A DNA stretch of 58,323 nucleotides from Sulfolobales archaeon. Lineage in GTDB: Archaea > Thermoproteota > Thermoprotei_A > Sulfolobales > NBVN01. Numbering within the stretch: the stretch's first letter is position 1; the number at the start of each line of letters is the position of its first letter. Positions 41,935-51,324 of the stretch are shown here, piece after piece. The position numbers were made by a program, and so were the translations under genes. The notes under the pieces were generated by a model. The model was not told the DNA's origin, made no database searches, and was given only the letters and a program-made list of their open reading frames with translations. Location of the stretch: NCBI GenBank assembly GCA_026413885.1, contig JAOAKA010000006.1:1-58323 (forward strand). The letters are read 5' to 3'.

Positions 41935-44886
41935 ATGGAGCTGAGGGAAGCTGTGTCAATCCTTCTGGCAAACGTGTTGAATCAGTTGAGCTATCACCCG
42001 CTATTCGCACCGTATCTAAAAACTTCAACTGAAGACCCGCCGCAACATTACCTACATCAATGCGAGATCATTGTAAGACTAGCTCTTAGAAAACCCATTA
42101 GAGTATTAATCGGTGACGAAATAGGTTTAGGGAAAACAGTAACAGCTCTAGCCGTAGCTAAATACCTGGAAAGCACTGGAAGGGTGAAGAGAACCTTAAT
42201 CGTTGTCCCCAGAGTTTTAGTTTTACAGTGGCATAAAGAACTCGTACGAATGGGTATTCCAACATCAAAAATCAAACACTTAGAAAGTGAGAACATCGAA
42301 TTCTACAGAACGCGGGGCTTCCCAGAAGGCTACTATATCGCTTCAATGGACCTTCTCAAAAGAGAGGAAAGAATATCGAAAATCGTGGAGTCGGAGTGGG
42401 ACCTTATAATAGTGGACGAAGTTCATAAGTTCGGCTATAGGACGAAGAGATTTTGGAGAATAGGGAAGATGTTGATTGAGGGCTATCCATCCCGGAACGT
42501 CATATTTCTATCTGCAACTCCCCATCGAGGCGATCCTAAGGATTACATATATCGTCTGCGACTGCTCGATCCTCATCTTGTTGAAGACTGGAGAAAACTT
42601 GACAAAAGACTGTTTTATGAGGTTACCCATGGTTCCATACTATTCAGGAGAACTAAGGAAGACGTTAATAATATCTACGAAGAGAAGAAAGTTTTCACAG
42701 ACGCTAAATTCTATGCCTGCCTGATGGCGGGAAGAGATGATGAAAACAAGTTTGTAAAGGAACTCGTATCATTCCTAAGAACTAAGCTAACTGAGTTCGC
42801 ACGTGAAAAAGACTTAATAAGCGAGAAAGTAATTCCACTCTTAATCATCTTGATATTTAAAAGAGCAACATCAAGCCCCTACTCAGCGTGGACAACGCTT
42901 CAAAGGCTCTTACTCAAAAGAGTTGAACAAGATTTTCCAAAAGAACTTGTGGCAAGCGTTGAAAGCTTTCTAAGCGTCGGTTATGAAGACTTTGAATACG
43001 AGGAAGATCCAGAGAAAATATTCAATGATTTCCTGGATAGGGCATCGTCTCTTCTAAGCGCCAGCGATATGGAGAAAATAAAGGAGCTTAGAGATATGGC
43101 GCAATTTATAATGGAGAAAGGCGATACGAAACTTAATGCTATAACCTCCCTCCTCGAGAGTGTGATAGCTGAAACCGACTCCAAAGTTATAGTATTCACA
43201 GAGTATAAGGACACTCTCGACTATATAGTTAACAATTTAAAGAAAAAACATCCAGAGTGGAGTCAAAGTATACTAAGCTTAAGCTCGGAAGAAGTACGGG
43301 ACGAAAAAACTTTCAGCAAAGTGCGTGACGCCTTTGAAAAAAACCCTAAAGCCAGAATTCTAGTCGCTACAGATGTCATTGCTGAAGGAGTAAACCTTCA
43401 AGTAGCAAACATAGTAGTTAACTACGAAATCCCGTGGAGTCTGATAAAGCTTGAGCAGCGGATCGGCAGAGTTTGGCGACTAGGCCAGAAAAAAGATGTT
43501 GAAGCCTACACCTTTTTCATGGACAACATCGCAGATAGAGCAGCTTTAAACTCCATGTATCAAAAACTATTCAACTTGAAAAAGGCGGAGCTCCAGCCGA
43601 GACCTATAACAGGCCAGGAAGTGTTATTCTACTATGCTGAAGCGAAAGATATAAGAGAGCTTCCTCCCTCTGTGGCATTAGCGAGGGGGAGAAAGAAATT
43701 TGTCAAAGTAACTGAGGCTAAATCCATAAAAACCTATTTAGAGAAGGATGAAGCAGGCCTTCAAGAGCTGGTTCGTCAGATCGTAGTGGCTAAACAAGAA
43801 ATAGAAAAAGAAATCTCATCCAAAGGAGTTCTCTACAAGCCCCGCTCAAGAAGAGAGGTGGAAGAAGCTATCAAACTAACTGGTTTTGAGAACCATAAAG
43901 AAATTTTCAATTCGTTGAAGAAACTTCTCAAAGCCTCAGCACCGATAATAGGCTTAAGTGTTGTTGAAGAAGGTGAAAACGTCAAAGTTTGGAAAGGACT
44001 GGAGATGCCGACTTACGTCAACACGTTGGACGGTTTTTACGCAAATCTAGCTGGAAGGAGCAGCACAAGCGAAGCAGTTTGCTTAGTTGCCCGGGGAGAC
44101 AGTGAAGCATTGATAACTCTAATACCGGTTTCAATCAGAGACCGAAGAGACGGCACTCTTCTATATGCCGATTTAATTGGTGTTGATTTAACAAGTAGAA
44201 AAATCTTCACAGGGTCCTCTCTATTAAACATAGTTTCTCAAGCAATCGCGAATTGTGTAGGGACTGAAAAACTCGACGATAGAGTTAGAGAAAGAGAAAT
44301 AGATATTTTGATTCGTGCCGACGTCATTGACAAGATAAGAGATTTAGCTGAAATCCTCGATGTTACATATATATACAAATCTCGACTCGAGAACTGCGGG
44401 CTGAGAGTCTCTGAGAAAACATGGATTAGAAACTCAGATATTGATATAGTCACATCTGACGCAGTTGGATGTCTACATTTTGTAAAACTTATATCGAAAC
44501 CCCCTGAAGACGTGCCTGAAGACATTAAAAGAGAAGTAGAAAAGAAGGCTATTGAGAAAGTGTTAGCTGATGAAAGAGCTGAAGGACGTCTACCCTTTCT
44601 AATGCCGGAAAGAGAGCATTACGACATAAGAAGTGTGAATCCATCTACAGGTGAGGTAAGACTAATAGAGGTGAAGGGGCATAAAGGTCTAGAAATTTAT
44701 GCGGAACTCACTGAGGATGAGGCTAGGGTAGCGTCAAGAGAAAAAGAGAGGTACTGGCTCTACATAGTTTACGATATAGAAAGCGGGCAGCCGAAAACAT
44801 TGAAAATTCAGAATCCACTAGAAAATATGGACTTACAAGTTTTTGAGAGAATTCAAAAAAGATACATATTGCGACCTAAGACCTGA
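41935..44886 (+). CDS. SNF2-type helicase with C-terminal DUF3883 domain (defence operon)
   Basis: About 983 residues. Helicase domain 1 has Walker A GDEIGLGKT (about 60-68) and the DEVH box (about 161-164), and SATPHRG follows. Domain 2 has VFTEYKDTLDYI, TDVIAEGVNLQ and QRIGRVWRLGQ (about 508-518), the SNF2/RapA-like pattern. The last 100 residues are a DUF3883 domain (YDIRSVNPSTGEVRLIEVKG) whose D...ExK residues, with E and K near 912 and 914, match the PD-(D/E)XK nuclease-like pattern. It probably translocates on DNA and may carry the cutting or DNA-recognition function of the system. ATG at 41935, 5 bases after GGTGG, is preferred over GTG at 41926. Confidence 0.9.
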   Translation: MELREAVSILLANVLNQLSYHPLFAPYLKTSTEDPPQHYLHQCEIIVRLALRKPIRVLIGDEIGLGKTVTALAVAKYLESTGRVKRTLIVVPRVLVLQWHKELVRMGIPTSKIKHLESENIEFYRTRGFPEGYYIASMDLLKREERISKIVESEWDLIIVDEVHKFGYRTKRFWRIGKMLIEGYPSRNVIFLSATPHRGDPKDYIYRLRLLDPHLVEDWRKLDKRLFYEVTHGSILFRRTKEDVNNIYEEKKVFTDAKFYACLMAGRDDENKFVKELVSFLRTKLTEFAREKDLISEKVIPLLIILIFKRATSSPYSAWTTLQRLLLKRVEQDFPKELVASVESFLSVGYEDFEYEEDPEKIFNDFLDRASSLLSASDMEKIKELRDMAQFIMEKGDTKLNAITSLLESVIAETDSKVIVFTEYKDTLDYIVNNLKKKHPEWSQSILSLSSEEVRDEKTFSKVRDAFEKNPKARILVATDVIAEGVNLQVANIVVNYEIPWSLIKLEQRIGRVWRLGQKKDVEAYTFFMDNIADRAALNSMYQKLFNLKKAELQPRPITGQEVLFYYAEAKDIRELPPSVALARGRKKFVKVTEAKSIKTYLEKDEAGLQELVRQIVVAKQEIEKEISSKGVLYKPRSRREVEEAIKLTGFENHKEIFNSLKKLLKASAPIIGLSVVEEGENVKVWKGLEMPTYVNTLDGFYANLAGRSSTSEAVCLVARGDSEALITLIPVSIRDRRDGTLLYADLIGVDLTSRKIFTGSSLLNIVSQAIANCVGTEKLDDRVREREIDILIRADVIDKIRDLAEILDVTYIYKSRLENCGLRVSEKTWIRNSDIDIVTSDAVGCLHFVKLISKPPEDVPEDIKREVEKKAIEKVLADERAEGRLPFLMPEREHYDIRSVNPSTGEVRLIEVKGHKGLEIYAELTEDEARVASREKERYWLYIVYDIESGQPKTLKIQNPLENMDLQVFERIQKRYILRPKT

Positions 44887-45033
44887 GGAAGCAGCAGTGT
44901 AAATCAAAATTCTCGACAACTCAACAAGCTGAGTGGAAACTTCATCATTGATTGTGTGTCCAACCTTCATCAGACCTTGTCATAGCTACCAACAGAAATA
45001 AATAAAGTCCAAGTATCTGTAATTTGCTCTTAG

Positions 45034-45118
45034 TGCGGGGGGTGGGATTTGAACCCACGCAGGCCTACGCCATCGGGGCCTCAGCCCGACCCCTTCGACC
45101 TAGCTCGGGCACCCCCGC
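45034..45118 (-). tRNA. tRNA-Leu(GAG)
   Basis: 85-nt type II tRNA. The acceptor is GCGGGGG with CCCCCGC, the anticodon stem TCGGG/CCCGA with loop CTGAGGC gives anticodon GAG, and there is a long variable arm and a T-arm GTGGG-TTCAAAT-CCCAC. The discriminator is A and CCA is not encoded. A TATA-like ACTTATAATG lies about 25-33 bases upstream (near 45141-45151). Its 3' end faces the defence island and a decayed copy of that end lies at 34541, so it is the likely integration site of the island. Confidence 0.95.
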
Positions 45119-45161
45119 CACAGAAAAACTAAGGTAAAAACATTATAAGTTTAAGTGGTAG

Positions 45162-46529
<1,368 letters not shown>

Positions 46530-46579
46530 TCACAGACTTCGAATAAAAATTTAGAGTTCTAGAACGTTTTACAAAGAAA

Positions 46580-47119
46580 TCAGCCGACTCTAGAGAGCTT
46601 TAACTCAGCCCCCGCTAAATATCTGCAGAGGTCGTCAACGAGTACACCGACATCGGAGTAGACTCTGATTTCAGCCAGTCTTCTCTCGTCTATGTAGGGA
46701 GCTAAGCCAGCAAATCTATCTGTCGGTAGATTACTCATTAGTAGAAACACAGGCTTCCCTTCAGTGTAAGCTGTAACTAGCTCCTGTGCTGTACCTGAAG
46801 CACCACCTAAGACAACAACAGCATCAGAGCTTCTAACCATCGCCACACTCCTCAATCTGAAGCTGAGGCCTGTCCTAAGAACTATAGCTCCATCAGGGAA
46901 CTCAGCGTCTTCTCTCTCCACAGGTGGGAAAACAACTACCTTTATACCGCACTTTAGTGATTCATCTATAAGAGTCTTCATAAACCCCCAGTAGCCTCCC
47001 ACTAAAATAACTATAGAGTCACTACATCTAGACTTCAGTGATTTAACGAATGCCTCAATAGCTTCTACGTGAGTCTGACTCGGAGGCTCACTGTGAGCTG
47101 CGACAGCAACTAACTTCAC
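46580..47119 (-). CDS. LOG-like Rossmann-fold (SLOG/TIGR00725-type) protein
   Basis: 179 residues. A Rossmann-like fold begins KLVAVAAHSEPPSQTHVEAI and carries the family glycine motif VVLGGASGTAQELVTAYTEG (about 100-119). The GGxxGTxxE pattern marks the LOG/SLOG superfamily, which contains cytokinin-activating nucleotide hydrolases and many uncharacterised nucleotide-binding proteins. The missing PGGxGTxxE proline suggests the TIGR00725-like branch rather than true LOG. The ligand is unknown. GTG start. Confidence 0.8.
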   Translation of the reverse strand: MKLVAVAAHSEPPSQTHVEAIEAFVKSLKSRCSDSIVILVGGYWGFMKTLIDESLKCGIKVVVFPPVEREDAEFPDGAIVLRTGLSFRLRSVAMVRSSDAVVVLGGASGTAQELVTAYTEGKPVFLLMSNLPTDRFAGLAPYIDERRLAEIRVYSDVGVLVDDLCRYLAGAELKLSRVG

Positions 47120-47206
47120 GAGAATCCCTATATTGCTACTAGCTCTACACTAAATAAGGAAGAGCTCGCAGCCACCTGTAAAATATGTTGATACTTCAAT
47201 CTCTAG

Positions 47207-47869
47207 CTATATGATTTTAGCACATTTATCACTAATTGGGCACTGATCGCATTTAGGTTTTCTAGCTCTACATATGGTTCTACCGTGTTCAATCAGGCTT
47301 AAGTGAGCTTTCATTAAGTACTCGGGGTCTCTCGGAAGATATTCCTCCACAGTCTTCCGGATGACTTCATATTCATCTCTCACTCTAACTATCCCACACC
47401 TACTCAACACCCTCCTTATGTGAGTATCTATTGGAAACACTGGGAACTTTCTATACATGAGGAGAAATACGTCAGCTGTCTTATACCCAATTCCCGGAAT
47501 ACTCAGCAATCTATCTCTCAGCTCCTGCGGGTCTAGATTAGATAGCTCATCTACACTAATAGACATAGCGAGGTTAACTATAGTTCTAGCTTTAACGTTC
47601 TGCATCCCGGAGACTCTAATAGCTCTAGCTAACTCATCTACACCCAGTTTGAGAATGTCTTCCGGTTTCATAGGGCACCCAATTCTCTCAGCGATAGATC
47701 TATAGGCTCGAGTAGAGTTTAAATCGTTAGTATTCTGAGACAGCACTATAGCTATTAAAATAGATAGAGGGTCTTTACAGGTATTGAAAACTGTAAACTC
47801 ACTTAACTCTAAATCACTCCAGTGATACTCGATCACCGCATCGAATAGATCTCTAGGTCTGTAGGTCAT
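47207..47869 (-). CDS. nth: Endonuclease III (Nth-type DNA glycosylase/AP lyase)
   Basis: 220 residues with the complete HhH-GPD fold: LSQNTND near residue 40, helix-hairpin-helix SIPGIGYKTADVFLL with the catalytic Lys near residue 117, and the catalytic Asp in PIDTHIRRVLSR. The C-terminal [4Fe-4S] site is C-X6-C-X2-C-X5-C, starting in CRARKPKCDQC. It removes oxidised pyrimidines (or mismatched thymine in some archaeal members) from DNA in base excision repair. It is divergent from the phosphoesterase gene with 47 bases between them. Confidence 0.95.
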   Translation of the reverse strand: MTYRPRDLFDAVIEYHWSDLELSEFTVFNTCKDPLSILIAIVLSQNTNDLNSTRAYRSIAERIGCPMKPEDILKLGVDELARAIRVSGMQNVKARTIVNLAMSISVDELSNLDPQELRDRLLSIPGIGYKTADVFLLMYRKFPVFPIDTHIRRVLSRCGIVRVRDEYEVIRKTVEEYLPRDPEYLMKAHLSLIEHGRTICRARKPKCDQCPISDKCAKII

Positions 47870-47916
47870 ACCGAAAGTAATATCTGAAGCACTGTTAAAT
47901 ATTATCTGGGCTTCAG

Positions 47917-48588
47917 ATGCTATCGATTCTGCTTCTATCTGATGTACACGGTAGGGTGTCCGTACTGAAGAATATAGTTAGGAGTGCTTCATACGATATA
48001 GCTCTCGTAGCTGGTGATATATCTAACTACTCAGGTGGTGCTTATAGAGAAGTCCTCGAGATCTTATCGCTAAATATACCACGATCAATTGTCGTGCCCG
48101 GAAACGTAGACCCTCACGAAATCGCTGAACTAGACATAGAAAACATCTCAGTGATTCACAAACAGATAGTGGAGGTGTCCGGTCTCTACGTAGTAGGTAT
48201 AGGAGGAGGGATAGGATTCTCCTTCTGGGGAATTCCATATCTAACAGATATTCAGATAGAGTTGTTCATTAAAGATATAGAGAAAACCCTAGCGTCTAGG
48301 TCTATAACACCGCACGTACTTCTAACACACACCCCTCCTAAGGCGTCTGGTTTAGATAGAGTCTACAGTGGTGAGTACGTCGGCTCTAAGAAGATTAGAG
48401 AGTTTGTAGAAAATCATAAACCAGTGCTTCACGTATGCGGCCACATACATGAAGGTAGAGGTGTAGTGCGAATTGAGAGAACAGTAGCTGTGAATCCCGG
48501 ACCAGCTATGGTCGGCTACTACGGTATTGCTAAAATCAGTAGCGATAAACAGGAAGTTACAGTTGAACTAAAGCGTGTCGAGATGTAG
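47917..48588 (+). CDS. Metallophosphoesterase (calcineurin-like, archaeal)
   Basis: 223 residues with the metal-binding motifs LLSDVHGRVSVL, AGDISNY, PGNVDPHE (a variant GNxD where GNHD/E is usual), LLTHTPPKASGLD and CGHIHEGRG. Length and the HTPPKASGLD segment match an archaeal/bacterial group of stand-alone phosphoesterases of unknown substrate. It differs from the YfcE-like enzyme at 13.3 kb, so the window holds two paralogous families. ATG start, adjacent and divergent to endonuclease III. Confidence 0.9.
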   Translation: MLSILLLSDVHGRVSVLKNIVRSASYDIALVAGDISNYSGGAYREVLEILSLNIPRSIVVPGNVDPHEIAELDIENISVIHKQIVEVSGLYVVGIGGGIGFSFWGIPYLTDIQIELFIKDIEKTLASRSITPHVLLTHTPPKASGLDRVYSGEYVGSKKIREFVENHKPVLHVCGHIHEGRGVVRIERTVAVNPGPAMVGYYGIAKISSDKQEVTVELKRVEM

Positions 48589-48692
48589 ATATTTGTGCTG
48601 CATGTTTTTCTCTAGTGCTATTGAGTTACAGTGCTGCTAGAACTCTCTCGAGAACTTCCTCAGATAAGCTGTACTCGCATAGTTTTAGCTAA

Positions 48693-48971
48693 CTACTCAG
48701 ATATATCAAAATCTGAAACTCTAGCTGTAAATTCGCTGATATCTTTACTTGAGATAGCCTTGCCGAACTCTAGGTACTTTAATACAACTAGGTACGACCT
48801 AACGATTCTCTCATATGGAAGACACTCAGTTTCTAAGAGTCTACCATCAACAAGCTTAACTCTAAGTCTAGACTTCCTCACCGACTTGCTCTCACAGTCA
48901 GCTAGCTCAGCTTCCTTCACAAACCCGTTTAACGCTAGACCTTCAACATCTAGTGGCTGCAGGTAGGTCAT
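48693..48971 (-). CDS. Hypothetical protein (92 aa)
   Basis: I do not recognise a family. The product is a charged, soluble 92-residue protein with an N-terminal strand pattern (LDVEGLALNGFVKEAELADC, KSRLRVKLVDGRLLETECL) and a helical C-terminus (ISSKDISEFTARVSDF). The ATG is preceded by GTGGG at 5 bases, which favours this frame over the 111-codon frame on the opposite strand. It is convergent with the phosphoesterase gene. Confidence 0.6.
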   Translation of the reverse strand: MTYLQPLDVEGLALNGFVKEAELADCESKSVRKSRLRVKLVDGRLLETECLPYERIVRSYLVVLKYLEFGKAISSKDISEFTARVSDFDISE

Positions 48972-49152
48972 CTCTACCCACTACAACCACGAACTCGAGA
49001 TTTTAAGTAGCACTATCCAAATCACAACATCTGCTCACTCAGAAGAGATATGACGTATACGTCAGAACTACTATAGCAGCAGCCTATCTAGTAATATACG
49101 TAGCTAGATAGCTGTCTTCAGATTCTATGGACCACCTAGAGAGATTTGGGAT

Positions 49153-51099
49153 TTACTTCTTACTAACTATTCTAACCTTACCCGGAAGTATCTTAGCTAT
49201 ATCGCGTGCTGTGAGACCGCGAACATCGGAGCATTTCTGAATGAAGTAATCTCTAATTTCTTTAGCAGCTGATTCTACACTCATATCTCCCGGAGCTATA
49301 GCTACACTTACTACAGACTTTCTCTCTACTAGATCTGGTGGAGCAATAAGTAGGTCGTAGGAATCGTCTAAGTAGATCAGTCCGATACCTAGGACTAGCT
49401 CGACGCTTCTTATAAAGTTCTTCTGGCCGTAAACCATGAAGGAGCCTTTAGATAGGTATTCACCCGGAGGTGCTGAAAGCCCTACCTGCTCACCTCGAAC
49501 CCAGAAGACATCTACGGACTTCAATCCCGCTTTCCACGCTTTACTATAGGAAGCAGCTAGCTGTGCTACCTCTCTTAAATCTCTCTCAGGTATTTCCACA
49601 CCACGAGTAAGTATAGCGAATACTGAAGCTCCGTGGATATCAGCGTGCATAAATATGTCTCTAGGCCCGAGATACCTCCTCACGATCAACTCATTCTGAG
49701 ATGCGTCTCTACCTCCAATAGCTAGAAAACCACTGGAAGTTTCAATCCACAGAAATCTACTGAACCACGCAGTTCTCCTAGGCCTCAACTTCAGTGACTC
49801 GAGCATCTGCTTGCGCTGAGATATATCCTCTAACTTCACTCTAAGGTCTTTAATGACCTCTCTAGCTCTAGTTAATTTATCACTTAGGTGTTCGTACTCT
49901 CGTTTTAACTCACTATACTGCCAGCCGACATCTTTATAGAGTAGAAGCTCTACTACACCCTCCGGTAGCTCTATCTTTACAGACCCCTTCTTAGAGTCGG
50001 CTTCAACAACTCCACACTCACTGATAGAACTCCACCCCTTCTCTTTAACCACTCTTCTACAGTTAGACCAAGCGACTTCGACTTCATAGTAGTACTTCTC
50101 CAGGAGGTCTAGAGTGCTTCTAACCTCACTCAGTTTCTTCGATATCTTCTCTAAGTTTTCTTCAGCTTCACGAAGTGTTTTCTCTATAGCTGCTTCAGTT
50201 TCTCTAATTCGCGCTAGCTCGGGCTCTCTCAGAGTAGCTTCATCTAAGTGTTTGAAGTAGTAGTCTAGGAGATCACTCATAGAGCTAAACTCAACAATTC
50301 TAGCACTACTGAAGGCTTTAGACGGCTTAAAGGAAAAGAAACCGATAGGTAGATCTCCAGCTAGAACAACACATGGGGAAGGTTTTTCTACTGTCTGTTT
50401 TACAAACTGACGCACTCTACTTAGAAGTTGGGGTATAACATTCAGCTCTAGCTGAGAGAGCTTAGTTGACCTCTCCTCCTCACTAAACACCTCGTTAATG
50501 AATTCTGGAGGCACACCCAGCGATCTCACAAAAAACTGTGCGAGAGTTCCACTAGACTTCTCAGCTAGCTTAAGTACCTCTACATCACTTAACTCTACGA
50601 AGTTCGGGGGGGATGGGGGGAGAACGTAGGTAAGACCTACAGCTACAGATCTATCTCTAGCTACAAACTTCTTATTGACTGCCACAACTCTTCCTTCCTC
50701 ATTAACTAAAGCTACAACTCCTCTGGGTAAGAGCTCTACATAGAGACTGTAGAGTTTAGCACCTCTTTTAAACTTAAGTATTACTACTCTCTCGAAATCT
50801 ACTTGAGAGACTTCAACTAGTTTAGACCCTTCTAAGAGCTTCTTAAACGGTCTAACCGTCTTAACAGATTCAGACGTATAAATACTCTTAGCTACATGTA
50901 TTCTCCTACCTCCCTCAGCTACGAGATACTCCATCTCGCTATCTCTAACTAACTCGAAGATCAGTGTGTCTCTCGTCGGCATAAATACAGTTCTAACTAG
51001 GTAGTTCTCTAAGTTCTTCAATTCTCTAGCTACTATAGCTACATCTACTACAGTCATACTTGCCTTAGGCTTTAATTCACGCACACTCTGTTCAGACAT
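49153..51099 (-). CDS. rqcH: NFACT family protein, RqcH/Rqc2 homologue
   Basis: 648 residues in the NFACT order: NFACT-N (1-250, with the SMTVVDVAIVARELKNLENY start), a helix-hairpin-helix segment, a long coiled-coil pair (about 285-345 and 390-430, rich in E/K/L), and the C-terminal NFACT-R/DUF814 domain (FRFLWIETSSGFLAIGGRDA-like, GPRDIFMHADIHGAS). Homologues bind the 60S/50S subunit with stalled peptidyl-tRNA and add C-terminal alanine or related tails in ribosome quality control. ATG start. A single gene with no operon partner. Confidence 0.9.
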   Translation of the reverse strand: MSEQSVRELKPKASMTVVDVAIVARELKNLENYLVRTVFMPTRDTLIFELVRDSEMEYLVAEGGRRIHVAKSIYTSESVKTVRPFKKLLEGSKLVEVSQVDFERVVILKFKRGAKLYSLYVELLPRGVVALVNEEGRVVAVNKKFVARDRSVAVGLTYVLPPSPPNFVELSDVEVLKLAEKSSGTLAQFFVRSLGVPPEFINEVFSEEERSTKLSQLELNVIPQLLSRVRQFVKQTVEKPSPCVVLAGDLPIGFFSFKPSKAFSSARIVEFSSMSDLLDYYFKHLDEATLREPELARIRETEAAIEKTLREAEENLEKISKKLSEVRSTLDLLEKYYYEVEVAWSNCRRVVKEKGWSSISECGVVEADSKKGSVKIELPEGVVELLLYKDVGWQYSELKREYEHLSDKLTRAREVIKDLRVKLEDISQRKQMLESLKLRPRRTAWFSRFLWIETSSGFLAIGGRDASQNELIVRRYLGPRDIFMHADIHGASVFAILTRGVEIPERDLREVAQLAASYSKAWKAGLKSVDVFWVRGEQVGLSAPPGEYLSKGSFMVYGQKNFIRSVELVLGIGLIYLDDSYDLLIAPPDLVERKSVVSVAIAPGDMSVESAAKEIRDYFIQKCSDVRGLTARDIAKILPGKVRIVSKK

Positions 51100-51283
51100 C
51101 AGAGAGAGTATCTTGGTGAGGCTATATACTTATTTCTTAAACTCTCGGAGACAGATCTACATCTAGTTGAGGATATAGCTAAATGAAAGCGAGGTCTTGA
51201 AATCTTAGGTTTTAGTGTAGGATTCAGGAATCTTTCAACTGATGATGTGCAGCCTGCCTCGAGTCTCTCAAGTCTCACACAGT

Positions 51284-51324
51284 ATTTTTATATCTCTACT
51301 TCCTGATGTCGCAGGTGGTAGCAT
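51284..51324 (+). promoter_or_regulatory. Promoter and ribosome binding site of the MacB-like operon
   Basis: TTTTTATATC (about 51286-51295) is a TATA element that would place transcription start near 51312-51318. GGTGG at 51314-51318 is 6 bases before an in-frame ATA (51325), but 24 bases before the first ATG. The rest of the 51100-51283 gap shows no gene. Confidence 0.5.

Noticed and set aside
35116-44886. Assignment as BREX or DISARM
   Set aside because: No PglZ phosphatase, BrxA/B or BrxL-like gene for BREX, and no DUF1998 (DrmB) or phospholipase D gene for DISARM is in the window.
44930-45000. C/D-box-like motifs on the minus strand (two TGATGA copies)
   Set aside because: No CTGA is found at D' or D positions and spacing is irregular, so I do not call an sRNA.
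48631-48966. 111-codon frame on the plus strand
   Set aside because: It is antisense to the 92-aa gene, has a serine/leucine-rich low-information translation, and lacks a ribosome binding site; the minus-strand frame has both a good start and charged, protein-like sequence.
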